Counted from the first letter of the stretch, positions 16,956 through 25,230 are shown. The stretch: 64,000 nt of DNA from Aidingimonas lacisalsi (GCF_008079445.1 NZ_VRYH01000003.1:299648-363647); one strand, 5' to 3'. A program made the numbers and translations. The notes: generated from the sequence alone by a model not told the origin.

Positions 16956-17035
16956 ACGAGAAGGGCACAACGTCGGGAGTACGAGTGGTACGCTAGCGTG
17001 AACCGCTTACCACACCGTCGGTTCAGGGAGGAGCC

Positions 17036-17644
17036 ATGCCGATTGTGACATTTAGCATCATCGCGATTACCGTTGCAGTGTCGCTGATGGCGTGGCGTTC
17101 GAAATCGCTTCTCGATGCCCTGATTTATTGGCCACCCGGTGTCTCGCGCGGACAGTGGTGGCGTCTACTCAGCCATGGCTTCATTCATGCCGATGGCGCG
17201 CATCTGCTGTTCAACATGATCACGTTGTACTTCTTCGGTACGGTGATGGAGCAGGTGCTGACGTCGCGTATCGGCCTGTTCGGCTTCGTGCTTTTTTATC
17301 TGACAGGCATTCTGGTCGCCATCCTGCCTAGCCATATTCGTCACCGAGGCGATCCACGCTATCGTAGTCTGGGCGCATCGGGGGCAGTGGCTGCCATGCT
17401 GTTCGCCTACATTCTCCTTCAGCCATGGTCGATGTTGTTCGTCTTCTTCCTGCCGGTGCCAGCGATTCTGTTTGCCGTGGTCTATGTGGCCTATTCGTTC
17501 TGGGCCGATCGTCGTGGTGGTGGCAACATCAACCACAGCGCTCACCTGTGGGGTGGTGCCTGGGGCGTGGCATTCATGCTGTGGCTGGAGCCACGCCTGT
17601 GGCAGCGATTCCTGGGTGAAGTGCTGGCTCCCCTCGGTATGTGA
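17036..17644 (+). CDS. Rhomboid-family intramembrane serine protease
   Basis: A 202-residue six-helix membrane protein. The rhomboid fold is shown by the HADGAHLLFNM block (H51…H56…N60) in the second helix, catalytic S115 in LGASGAVAA, and catalytic H170 in NINHSAHLWGG. It cleaves transmembrane substrates within the membrane; the target here is unknown. GGGAGG lies 6 bases before the ATG. It is convergent with the VOC gene, with 11 bases between stops. Complete catalytic dyad, so predicted active. Confidence 0.92.
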   Translation: MPIVTFSIIAITVAVSLMAWRSKSLLDALIYWPPGVSRGQWWRLLSHGFIHADGAHLLFNMITLYFFGTVMEQVLTSRIGLFGFVLFYLTGILVAILPSHIRHRGDPRYRSLGASGAVAAMLFAYILLQPWSMLFVFFLPVPAILFAVVYVAYSFWADRRGGGNINHSAHLWGGAWGVAFMLWLEPRLWQRFLGEVLAPLGM

Positions 17645-17655
17645 TATGGCGCAGA

Positions 17656-18081
17656 TCACATCGCCTTTTCGCAGTTGATCATCCAGGGCACGCCATACGA
17701 GTCGATACACATGCCGAAGCGCTGTGCCCAGAAGGTTCCCTCGAGCGGCATCTGTATCGTGCCGTTGTCCGACAAGGCATGGAAAATACGCTCGGCCTCT
17801 TCGGGGCTATCGACGTTGAGGGTGACATGCGCTCCCTGGATCCCCTGGTAGGGAACCGGACATACCGATGTCGTGTCGGACCCCATCAGCCACTGCCCAT
17901 CTATCGCCAGTCGGGCATGCATGATTCGGTCGCGCTGTTCGGTGGGGACCTGATCGCCACAGTCCTCCGGCATTTCTCCATAGGTCGCCATGGCCTCGAT
18001 GTGACCACCGAGACAGCGTGCATAGAACTGGAACGCCGAATGGCAGTTGCCATCGAATATCAAGTACGTGCTCAGGTGCAT
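17656..18081 (-). CDS. VOC-superfamily protein, PhnB-like
   Basis: A 141-residue protein of the glyoxalase/bleomycin-resistance (VOC) fold in the PhnB-like branch: YLIFDGNCHSAFQFYARCLGG at the N-terminus and EGTFWAQRFGMCIDSYGVPW at the C-terminus. These proteins are poorly characterised, and metal ligands of true glyoxalases are not fully conserved. GGAG precedes the ATG. It is divergent from the exported BFN-PDZ gene across about 175 bases that contain a 9-bp inverted repeat. Confidence 0.88.
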   Translation of the reverse strand: MHLSTYLIFDGNCHSAFQFYARCLGGHIEAMATYGEMPEDCGDQVPTEQRDRIMHARLAIDGQWLMGSDTTSVCPVPYQGIQGAHVTLNVDSPEEAERIFHALSDNGTIQMPLEGTFWAQRFGMCIDSYGVPWMINCEKAM

Positions 18082-18181
18082 GATCTCGTTCTCCTGTTGA
18101 AGACAGACGGCGTGCTCGTCACTCTCTGGTCGAATGGACGAGTTCGAATTCGACAGTATCCCGTCAGCGAGACGTGATTTT

Positions 18182-18210
18182 CATGGCAGTCAATGCAAGC
18201 CACTGCCATG
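18182..18210. promoter_or_regulatory. 9-bp inverted repeat overlapping a possible promoter of the BFN-PDZ gene
   Basis: CATGGCAGT (18182-18190), 11 bases, ACTGCCATG (18202-18210) is a perfect dyad. A TATACA hexamer follows at 18214-18219. If that is a -10 box, the dyad covers the -35 region of the gene starting at 18256. It looks like a regulator-binding site; the regulator is not identifiable. Confidence 0.5.
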
Positions 18211-18255
18211 CTTTATACAGGGCATGCCTCCACGGATAGTGAAGGACGATGGCCG

Positions 18256-19125
18256 ATGTCAATTCGCGCAGTCATGCATTCGGGATTCCTCTGGCTCCTG
18301 GGAATGCTATTGATGATCTGGGCCGGTATCGCCAATGGTCGCGAACTGGCCGTGGATCCCGACACCATGGTCGAGGTCGAGGTTGCCTCCGTGGCGATTG
18401 CCGTCCCGGTGGGGACGCCGGTCGTGTTATTGCGGGCACCTGGCTCGCAAGAGGTGATTCCCATCCTGATCGGTGCCACCGAAGCCGATGCGATCCAGCG
18501 TGGATTGCGGGATGAACGACCGCGCCGACCCATGACTCATGAGTTGCTCGATAGCGTTCTCGACGGCGTCGATGTGTCGCTGGAGCGGGTCTATGTCGAT
18601 GCCATCGAAGACAATGCCTTCCTCGGCATGCTGGAATTGAGAAAGGCGGGCCAGGAAGAGACGATTCGTATCGATAGCCGGCCCAGCGATGCGATCGCAC
18701 TGTCCCTGCGCACTGGCGCCACCATTCATGTCGCGCCCCGGGTCCTGGAAGCTGCTCGGCGCATCGATTACCAGGGGGTGGACGACCAGGTCGTCACGGC
18801 TTTGGGAATCACAGTGACCCCAGTGACCGATGATCTAAGGGAGGCTTTCGAGTTGCCGGATCGGCCAGGAGTGCTGATTAGCGATGTGGCTGGCCTCGCC
18901 GAGGAAGCCGGTATAGAGCCTGGCGCGTTGCTGTTCGAAATCAATGGCCGTACGGCTGAAACACCGATGCGTTTTCTGGAACTCGTCCGCAAGACGCCAT
19001 CGAACGAAGAGGTGCATTTGCGCTATTGGCAACAGGGCAAAGCGCAGGAGCTCGAGTTGCCTGCCGATGTTCCTTCGCTAGGCCCCGGTGAATCAGCGCG
19101 AGAGGAGCCGGGGTTACGCCTGTAG
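18256..19125 (+). CDS. Exported protein with bifunctional-nuclease (BFN/DUF151) and PDZ domains
   Basis: A 289-residue protein. An N-terminal signal or anchor (about 7-27) precedes a BFN/DUF151 domain (about 38-165) with the hallmark SRPSDAIALSLR at 141-152 and the PILIGATEADAI block. A PDZ domain follows (about 182-268), with LPDRPGVLISDVAG and GIEPGALLFEINGRT, resembling the second PDZ of HtrA proteases. Cytoplasmic BFN proteins are common, but an exported BFN joined to a PDZ domain is unusual. It may recognise C-termini of envelope proteins; nuclease activity is unproven. GAAGGA precedes the chosen ATG. Confidence 0.85.
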   Translation: MSIRAVMHSGFLWLLGMLLMIWAGIANGRELAVDPDTMVEVEVASVAIAVPVGTPVVLLRAPGSQEVIPILIGATEADAIQRGLRDERPRRPMTHELLDSVLDGVDVSLERVYVDAIEDNAFLGMLELRKAGQEETIRIDSRPSDAIALSLRTGATIHVAPRVLEAARRIDYQGVDDQVVTALGITVTPVTDDLREAFELPDRPGVLISDVAGLAEEAGIEPGALLFEINGRTAETPMRFLELVRKTPSNEEVHLRYWQQGKAQELELPADVPSLGPGESAREEPGLRL

Positions 19126-19154
19126 ATCAGTGAGACAAGCAAGGGGTCAATTCG

Positions 19155-19430
19155 ATGGTTGATAGGGAAATGGATAATCCGCTGACACTGCATATCGGAC
19201 GGGAAGAACTGGTCATACGGCGCCGTTATGAAACGCTCAGCATTGTCAATGATTTCTTCATCGCCATATGGTTCTTGATTGGCAGTGTGCTGTTTCTGTA
19301 TCCGAGTCTGGAAAAAGCGGCGGTCTGGATGTTCATCGTCGGCAGTTTCCAATTCCTGATTCGACCCGCCATTCGTTTGACGAGTCACGTACACCTGCAG
19401 CGGTTGCCTGCTAGCCAGTGGGATCACTGA
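19155..19430 (+). CDS. YrhK-domain membrane protein
   Basis: A 91-residue protein with two predicted membrane helices (about 35-51 and 56-74) and the YrhK-like pattern RRYETLSIVNDFFIAIWFLIG followed by FIVGSFQFLIRPAIR. Function is unknown. It lies 30 bases after the BFN-PDZ gene on the same strand and may be co-transcribed with it. Confidence 0.8.
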   Translation: MVDREMDNPLTLHIGREELVIRRRYETLSIVNDFFIAIWFLIGSVLFLYPSLEKAAVWMFIVGSFQFLIRPAIRLTSHVHLQRLPASQWDH

Positions 19431-19518
19431 CTCCCGCCGAGTCGGTATGGAATGTCGAAACGACACCTCGTCGGGCGACTAGCTAATGCCTAAGTCGTCT
19501 TGTGCGAGGAGTGCCATC

Positions 19519-19875
19519 ATGAAATACCTTTGTTTGATCTATAACAGTGAAGAGGCGTTGGCCAGCATACCCGACAGCGACGTCGAGGCCGTTGTGGCGG
19601 CATGTCGGTCGCACTGCGATAGTTTGAGTGCGAGTGGGCATCTGCTGGCATCGGCGCGTCTTGATACCGTCGATGCGGCAGCGACGCTGCGTTTTCACAA
19701 TGGCGGGTCGGTTGTGACGGATGGCCCCTTCGCTGAAACCAAGGAGCAACTCGGTGGTTTCTATCTGATCGATGCCCGGGACTTCAACGAAGCTCTTCGT
19801 ATCGCTGCGTGTATCCCACCAGCGCGCCTGGGTGGTATTGAGGTTCGCCCCATCAGGGATTGTGATCTGCCATGA
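19519..19875 (+). CDS. YciI/DGPF-type protein
   Basis: A 118-residue ferredoxin-like-fold protein of the YCII family. It carries MKYLCLIYNSEEAL at the N-terminus and DGPFAETKEQLGGFYLID, the DGPF signature (about 75-92), in the middle. GAGGAG precedes the ATG; an earlier in-frame ATG at 19486 lacks a ribosome site. YciI-like proteins are often associated with ECF sigma factors and PhnB-like VOC proteins; the VOC gene is close (17656-18081), but the ECF41 gene is 18 kb away. Biochemical role unknown. Confidence 0.87.
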   Translation: MKYLCLIYNSEEALASIPDSDVEAVVAACRSHCDSLSASGHLLASARLDTVDAAATLRFHNGGSVVTDGPFAETKEQLGGFYLIDARDFNEALRIAACIPPARLGGIEVRPIRDCDLP

Positions 19876-19887
19876 TGGTATCTGCGC

Positions 19888-19918
19888 TTGACCTCAACCT
19901 TGGTTGAAGTTTTATAAG
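19888..19918 (+). promoter_or_regulatory. MerR-type promoter with long spacer and central dyad
   Basis: TTGACC (19888-19893), a 19-base spacer, TATAAG (19913-19918). The spacer carries the dyad ACCTCAACC-TT-GGTTGAAGT (19891-19910), symmetric at 8 of 9 positions. A 19-base spacer with a central dyad is the classic architecture of promoters activated by MerR-family regulators (SoxR, CueR, ZntR and others). Transcription would start near 19925 and read into the N-acetyltransferase gene at 19980. No merR-like gene is visible in the window. Confidence 0.8.
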
Positions 19919-19979
19919 TGTGTGCATTGCCGCAACGGCAGGTGATGTCTTGGGTCCCGGGCGATGACAGGGAGGTCGT

Positions 19980-21122
19980 ATGAACGAAGAGAATCAACCA
20001 CCGAGCTGGCTGACCGGCGCTCGGGTTCTGCTATTGGGGCGTGCGCCCGAAGTACTCGATACGGTGAAGCAGGAACTCCTCGAATTGGGCGTCGACGTCC
20101 GGGGCACGACGGATATCGAAAATGCTGCCGACCGTTTCGATGCCACAGAGTTCGATCTGATCGCCTTTGGCCGAGGCGTGTTGGGCCCCGCCAGCGACTG
20201 GTTGAAACAGGCATTCACACGTCAACATCCGCAGATACGTTTTCTGGATACCTTGGCGCCATTGGCCGTGGGGCAGATCCTGGCAGCATTGACCGGCAAG
20301 GATCGCGATCCTGAACTCGATCTCGATGCCTACTTCGCCAGAATCGGCCATACCGGTCCTCGCTCGCCAACCCTGACGACATTGCGTGCACTCCATGAAC
20401 GTCACCCGGCGTCCATCGTGTTCGAGAATGTCGACATCCTCCTGGGACGGGATATCGATATTTCGCCCATGGCGGTCGATACCAAATTGATCGAGAGGCA
20501 CCGTGGCGGCTATTGTTTCGAACACAACAGCCTGTTCAAGCGTGCCCTGGAAGCGATCGGCTTCGACGTCGAGGGGTTGGCCGCACGTGTCCGCTGGCGT
20601 TCACTGGCAGGTGCGGCACCCCGGCCGCGAACGCATATGGCCTTGCGGGTCATGGTGGAGGGACGTCCCTGGCTGGCCGATGTCGGGTTCGGCGGCAATG
20701 TGCCCGTTGCTCCATTACGCCTGGATACGACGGAACCGCAGGCGACGCATCACGATATCTATCGAGTGATTCCTTTCGGTGACGGGCTGTTGGTGCAGAT
20801 GCAACTCGATGCCACCTGGACATCACTCTATGAGTTGTCACTGGAGCCGCAACTGGACGTCGACTATGAACTACTCAACTGGTTCACCGCGACGCACCCG
20901 AGCTCTCACTTTCGCTATCACCTCAATGTGGCCCGCACGACGTCGGACGCACGTTACACCCTGGCCGACCGTCGCTTCACCATTCGCCCCCCGGGCGGAG
21001 AGGTCGAACGACATCTGCTGGACAGTGACGGGATCGCGCACGTGCTGCGCGATACCTTCGGACTGCCCGTCGAAGCCGACTGGCGTCCGATGATCGAACG
21101 GGCGGCGACAGCGAACGATTGA
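19980..21122 (+). CDS. Arylamine N-acetyltransferase with extra N-terminal domain
   Basis: A 380-residue protein. Residues about 112-375 are an arylamine N-acetyltransferase (acetyl-CoA to aromatic amines or hydrazines) with the catalytic triad C179 (RGGYCFEHN), H219 (RTHMALRV) and D234 (LADVGFGGN). Residues 1-105 are not part of the normal enzyme: ARVLLLGRAPEVLDTVKQEL, then FDLIAFGRG, resembles the alternating beta/alpha pattern of a receiver domain but lacks the phospho-acceptor Asp. Usual length is about 280, so this is a genuine N-terminal extension. GGGAGG precedes the ATG. The gene sits behind a MerR-type promoter, hinting at induction by a metal, redox or xenobiotic signal. Confidence 0.9.
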   Translation: MNEENQPPSWLTGARVLLLGRAPEVLDTVKQELLELGVDVRGTTDIENAADRFDATEFDLIAFGRGVLGPASDWLKQAFTRQHPQIRFLDTLAPLAVGQILAALTGKDRDPELDLDAYFARIGHTGPRSPTLTTLRALHERHPASIVFENVDILLGRDIDISPMAVDTKLIERHRGGYCFEHNSLFKRALEAIGFDVEGLAARVRWRSLAGAAPRPRTHMALRVMVEGRPWLADVGFGGNVPVAPLRLDTTEPQATHHDIYRVIPFGDGLLVQMQLDATWTSLYELSLEPQLDVDYELLNWFTATHPSSHFRYHLNVARTTSDARYTLADRRFTIRPPGGEVERHLLDSDGIAHVLRDTFGLPVEADWRPMIERAATAND

Positions 21123-21129
21123 ACGAGAA

Positions 21130-21155
21130 GGCCGGTCCCCTGAAGGATACCGGCC
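21130..21155. terminator. Likely bidirectional terminator between NAT and betA
   Basis: GGCCGGT (21130-21136) and ACCGGCC (21149-21155) form a perfect 7-bp stem between convergent genes. On the minus strand the stem is followed by TTCTCGTTC, moderately T-rich; on the plus strand there is no T-run. The rest of the gap to 21297 holds no convincing gene. Confidence 0.5.
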
Positions 21156-21297
21156 GTGACCCGGGGTCGTAGGCTCATTGTCGCAATGATCGGGCATCTG
21201 CATGGCTGCCATGTTGTCGCGGGTTTTCCGTTCCACATCGCGGGTCAGGTCGCTGTACTGGGGGCCTGTGCCCTCCTCGATAGTGTCGTTGTGGTAT

Positions 21298-22986
21298 TCA
21301 GCGTTGGGGTTCTCCCTCGCGTTGCCGGCTTTCCCACGCCGGGACGACGAAGACAGGCGCATTGGAGGGTGCCAGTGGTTCCCGTCCCAGGATGTGATCG
21401 GCTCCTTTTTCCCCGATCATGATGGTCGGGGCGTTGATATTGCCATTGGTGACCGTGGGCATGATCGATGAGTCGACGACGCGCAGGTTGTCGATGCCGT
21501 GCACTCGGCATTCGGGGTCGACCACCGCCATGCTGTCGGTTCCCATGCGGCAACTACCGCAGGGGTGATATGCGGTTTCGGCGGTGCGGGCGACCCAGTC
21601 GTCGATCTCGTCGTCACTCTGCACGTCCTTGCCAGGGGAGAGTTCTTCGTCCCGGTAGGGGTCGAAGGCGGGCTGGGCAAAGATCTCGCGGGTCAGCCGC
21701 AAGGCATTGCGATAGGCTTGTTTATCCTCTTCTGCTTGCAGGTAATTGAAGACGAGTTCCGGCGGGGCAGCCGGATCGCTCGACTTGAGACGGACACGGC
21801 CTCGGCTTTTGGGTTTGTTGGCGCCCAGGTGAACCTGAAAACCATGCCCCTCGGCGGCGCTGGAGCCATCGTAGGCGATAGCGCCCGCCAGGAAGTGGTA
21901 CTGCAGGTCGGGGTACTTCAGCCCGGCCCGACTACGGATGTAGCCGTTGGATTCGAACTGGTTGCTGGCCCCCAGGCCTTGCTTGAAGAAGAACCAGCGC
22001 GCACCGATCCATAACTGTCCCAGCGGGTTGAGCCAGCCATTCAGGGTGATCTTCTGTCTACAACTCTGCTGGACCCAGACTTCCAGATGATCCTGCAGGT
22101 TTTCTCCGACGCCGGGCAGGTCGTGAACCACCTCGATCCCATGCGCCCTGAGATGCTCCGCAGGCCCGATGCCGGATAGCATCAGCAGCTTGGGGGAGTT
22201 GAAGGCGCTGGCGGAGAGGATGACTTCACGCCGCGCCTGGACGCGAACCGTCTTGCCATGCTGACGGTATTCGACGCCGACGGCCTGCTTGCCTTCCATC
22301 AGGAGTCGCGTGGTCAGCGCATGCATTTCGAGCGTCAGGTTGGAGCGCTTCAGGGCCGGCTTGAGATAGGCATTGGCGGTGGAGGCGCGCACGCCATCAC
22401 GCACCGTCATGTCCATGCGACAGAAGCCTTCCTGACGGTAGCCGTTGTAATCCTGGCTTTCACCATAGCCCGCTTGTCGGCCTGCCTCGATGAAGGCGCG
22501 ATACAGCGGATTCTTCATGTTGTTGCCATTGCAGACGCCCAGGGGGCCGCCGGTGGAGCGGTAGTCGTCTGTGCCATACAGGCAGTCCTCGGCCCGCTTG
22601 AAGTAGGGCAGCACATCGGCATAGTTCCAGCCGTCGGCCCCCAGTTCGGCCCACTCCTCGAAATCCCCGGCGCAACCACGCACGTAAGCCATGCCATTGA
22701 TGGAAGAGGACCCGCCAATGACTTTCCCGCGGGCCTGATGAATGCGGCGACCCGCCAGGCCCGGCTCCGGCTCGGTATAGAACTCCCAGTCGAAGCGTGG
22801 CTTGTTGAGCGGGATGGAAAAGGCGGTGGGCATCTGGATATAGATGGAGTTGTCCTTGCCGCCGAATTCCAGCACCAGCACCTCGTTCTGACCATCGGCA
22901 CTCAAGCGATCGGCCAGAACGGCGCCGGCCGAGCCGGAGCCGACGATGACATAGTCGCAAGTCCGGTCGAAGCGCGTCTCGGTCAT
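21298..22986 (-). CDS. betA: Choline dehydrogenase (GMC oxidoreductase)
   Basis: A 562-residue FAD enzyme of the GMC family that oxidises choline to betaine aldehyde, the first step to glycine betaine. It has the dinucleotide motif VIVGSGSAGAVLA at the N-terminus, the GMC signatures around GKVIGGSSSINGMAYVRG and SAFNSPKLLMLSGIGP, and the C-terminal HPCGSCRMG and VTNGNINAPT blocks. Length matches E. coli BetA (556). AAGGAG precedes the ATG. It follows betT by 16 bases on the same strand, so they form an operon. Neither betB nor betI is adjacent. A related GMC alcohol dehydrogenase is the main alternative, but the transporter neighbour favours choline. Confidence 0.9.
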   Translation of the reverse strand: MTETRFDRTCDYVIVGSGSAGAVLADRLSADGQNEVLVLEFGGKDNSIYIQMPTAFSIPLNKPRFDWEFYTEPEPGLAGRRIHQARGKVIGGSSSINGMAYVRGCAGDFEEWAELGADGWNYADVLPYFKRAEDCLYGTDDYRSTGGPLGVCNGNNMKNPLYRAFIEAGRQAGYGESQDYNGYRQEGFCRMDMTVRDGVRASTANAYLKPALKRSNLTLEMHALTTRLLMEGKQAVGVEYRQHGKTVRVQARREVILSASAFNSPKLLMLSGIGPAEHLRAHGIEVVHDLPGVGENLQDHLEVWVQQSCRQKITLNGWLNPLGQLWIGARWFFFKQGLGASNQFESNGYIRSRAGLKYPDLQYHFLAGAIAYDGSSAAEGHGFQVHLGANKPKSRGRVRLKSSDPAAPPELVFNYLQAEEDKQAYRNALRLTREIFAQPAFDPYRDEELSPGKDVQSDDEIDDWVARTAETAYHPCGSCRMGTDSMAVVDPECRVHGIDNLRVVDSSIMPTVTNGNINAPTIMIGEKGADHILGREPLAPSNAPVFVVPAWESRQREGEPQR

Positions 22987-23002
22987 GACATCTCTCCTTG
23001 TC

Positions 23003-25081
23003 TCAGCGTCCTGCCGTCGTGGGATCGTCCGGCATGATGGTGTCACCGCCGGGAAGTTCCCGTTGATGATGCAGGAAGAACAGGTGACGCTCGTACTGGT
23101 CGAGAATATCGGCGATCAGTTGTTCCTTGGAGTAGCCGGCCACGTCGTAGCCCTGTCCGCCTTCGATGATATGCACCTCGAGGCGGTAATAATGGGAATC
23201 CGCGCGTGTGGCACGAATCGAGAAGGCTGGCATGGCACAGCGCCGTGGCCAGATCTGATAGGTGAAATCCTGTTCGCCGCCCAGATCCACATTCAGGGCC
23301 AGGTGCTCATTCTTTCCGTCACCTTCAACGATATCGACCGGGAACCCTTTTTCACTCAGCACCTCACGAATTTCCTCCATGGCCGGCTTGCCGACCTCTT
23401 GCAGGAAGCGTCGTGCCTGCTCGTGGCTGGGAAAACTGACGGCACGGGCCAGTCGTTGCCGCCAGTTGCGGGCAGCCCCTTCGCCCGCATCGGTCCGGCC
23501 GGACAAATGGCCTGCCATGCTGCCGTGGAAGCTGTCCTCCTTGAGTCCCTCCACCTTCAACGCCTTGAACAGTCCTATCATCATCAAGAAGAGCACGAAG
23601 GCGAAGGGCAGCCCCATGATGACTACGGCACTCTGCAATGCCCCCAGTCCGCCGGCCATCAACAAGGCCAGGGTCAGGATGCCGATGATGGCCGCCCAGA
23701 GAATGCGCATCCAGCTAGGTGCGTCGTGGTTGGGATCGGTGAGTATCGAGGTCAGGTTCGATAATACCAGTGAGCCGGAGTCACCCGAGGTCACGAAGAA
23801 CACGATCGCCAGCACGGTCACCACGCCGGTCGTCAAGGCGACGGCGGGATAGCTCTGCAGGAACAGATAGATCGATGAGCCGGGGTTCTCCATGGCCTGT
23901 TGGCCGAATTCGGCGACCCCGGTGTCGTTCATGACCAGTTCGATGGCGCTGTTCCCCATGATCGACATCCACGCCATCATGAACGACAGTGGCAGGATCA
24001 AGGTGCCGGCAACGAACTGGCGAATAGTGCGCCCTCGCGAGATCCGGGCCAGAAACAGCCCAACGAAAGGCCCCCAGGCGATCCACCAGGCCCAGAAGAA
24101 CACGGTCCAGGCATTGAGCCAGTCGGAGGGTGGATCGAAGGCATAGGTATTCATCGACAGACTGACGAAATTGCTCAGGTAGTCGCCGACGTTCAGCACC
24201 AGGGCATTGAGCAGGAACAGGGTCTGCCCGGAAAACAGCACGAACAGCATCAGTAACAGCGCCAGCAGCATATTGAACTCGGAGAGCCGTCGGATGCCCT
24301 TGTCGACGCCGGTGACTGCCGAAATGGCGGAAAACACCACGATCATGATCGCCAATGCCGCCTGGGTGGCTGTGCTTTCAGGAATGCCGAACATGTAGTC
24401 GAGGCCGAAATTGAGCTGGATGATGCCGATGCCAAGGCTGGTGGCAATGCCGAAGATGGTGCCCAGAACGGCGGCGATATCGACGGTGTTGCCGATGGCA
24501 CCGTTGATGCGCTTGCCGAAGATGGGGTAAAGCGCCGAACGGATGGTCAGGGGAAGTCCGTGGCGGTAGCTGAAGAAGGCCAATGACATGCCGACCAAGG
24601 TATAGATGCCCCAACCCGACAGACCCCAGTGAAGAAATGTCAGTTCCATGGCATGCCGGGCGGCTGCCACGGTTTTGGGATCGCCCTCCGGCGGTGCCAG
24701 GAACTGGGTGACCGGCTCGGCAATACAGAAGAACAGCAGATCGATACCGATGCCGGCGGAGAACAGCATGGCAGCCCAGGTGACCACGTTGAAATCCGGT
24801 GTCGAATGTGCCGGCCCCAGCCTCAGCTTGCCGTAGCGCGATAGCCCGATAGCGATGACGAACACCAGATAGGCAACGACGGCTACGAAATAGAACCAAC
24901 CGAAGGTATCGGAAATCCAGGTCAGCACGGCATTGATCACTGCACTGGCAGATTGTGTGAAAAACATCGTCCACAGAGCGAAGACGACGATACCGATGGT
25001 CGAGCCATAGAAGACGAGGGGGTTGATGCGATCCTGGGGTGGCTGCGAGGTGTCCCTTGAGTCATTAGCGTTATTGGCCAT
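23003..25081 (-). CDS. betT: BCCT-family choline/betaine transporter with C-terminal regulatory domain
   Basis: A 692-residue secondary transporter with 12 predicted helices (about 25-520) and a cytoplasmic C-terminal extension of about 170 residues (from about 525), like high-affinity choline transporter BetT (E. coli 677 residues). BCCT signatures are present: the WGLSGWGIYTLVG block and FFWAWWIAWGPFVGLFLARISRG. The extension has the BetT-type regions ARRFLQEVGKPAMEEI and YRLEVHIIEGGQGYDV, thought to sense osmotic stress. AAGGAG precedes the ATG; the upstream extension to 25117 is rejected. First gene of the betT-betA operon, with a strong promoter and dyad at 25191-25230. Confidence 0.93.
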   Translation of the reverse strand: MANNANDSRDTSQPPQDRINPLVFYGSTIGIVVFALWTMFFTQSASAVINAVLTWISDTFGWFYFVAVVAYLVFVIAIGLSRYGKLRLGPAHSTPDFNVVTWAAMLFSAGIGIDLLFFCIAEPVTQFLAPPEGDPKTVAAARHAMELTFLHWGLSGWGIYTLVGMSLAFFSYRHGLPLTIRSALYPIFGKRINGAIGNTVDIAAVLGTIFGIATSLGIGIIQLNFGLDYMFGIPESTATQAALAIMIVVFSAISAVTGVDKGIRRLSEFNMLLALLLMLFVLFSGQTLFLLNALVLNVGDYLSNFVSLSMNTYAFDPPSDWLNAWTVFFWAWWIAWGPFVGLFLARISRGRTIRQFVAGTLILPLSFMMAWMSIMGNSAIELVMNDTGVAEFGQQAMENPGSSIYLFLQSYPAVALTTGVVTVLAIVFFVTSGDSGSLVLSNLTSILTDPNHDAPSWMRILWAAIIGILTLALLMAGGLGALQSAVVIMGLPFAFVLFLMMIGLFKALKVEGLKEDSFHGSMAGHLSGRTDAGEGAARNWRQRLARAVSFPSHEQARRFLQEVGKPAMEEIREVLSEKGFPVDIVEGDGKNEHLALNVDLGGEQDFTYQIWPRRCAMPAFSIRATRADSHYYRLEVHIIEGGQGYDVAGYSKEQLIADILDQYERHLFFLHHQRELPGGDTIMPDDPTTAGR

Positions 25082-25190
25082 ACCACACTCCTTCTGAATG
25101 GGCATACAAGCCGGCATGTCCCACCGTAGCCGCGATAGACCACGTGCTACGCTGTTCGCAGTAGTTGCTGAGACGAAACGTGGCGAGCGG

Positions 25191-25230
25191 GTTCATTCTG
25201 GGTATAGAGGCTGGAATGAACGATTGTCAA
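25191..25230 (-). promoter_or_regulatory. betT promoter with overlapping dyad operator
   Basis: On the minus strand TTGACA (25225-25230), 18 bases, TATACC (25201-25206) make a strong sigma-70 promoter about 115 bases upstream of betT. A perfect 8-bp dyad, GTTCATTC-N15-GAATGAAC (arms 25214-25221 and 25191-25198), brackets the -10 box. That position suits a repressor such as a BetI-like TetR protein, but the sequence is not the known BetI box and no repressor gene is near. Confidence 0.7.

Noticed and set aside
16985..17013. Bulged dyad GTGGTA…TACCAC before the rhomboid gene
   Set aside because: Short arms with a four-base bulge, no promoter elements aligned with it. Not distinguishable from chance.
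20871..21362. Minus-strand frame of 163 codons across the end of the NAT gene and the gap to betA
   Set aside because: It overlaps the coding part of two clear genes, has no ribosome site and no recognisable family. The gap is better explained by the terminator hairpin at 21130-21155.
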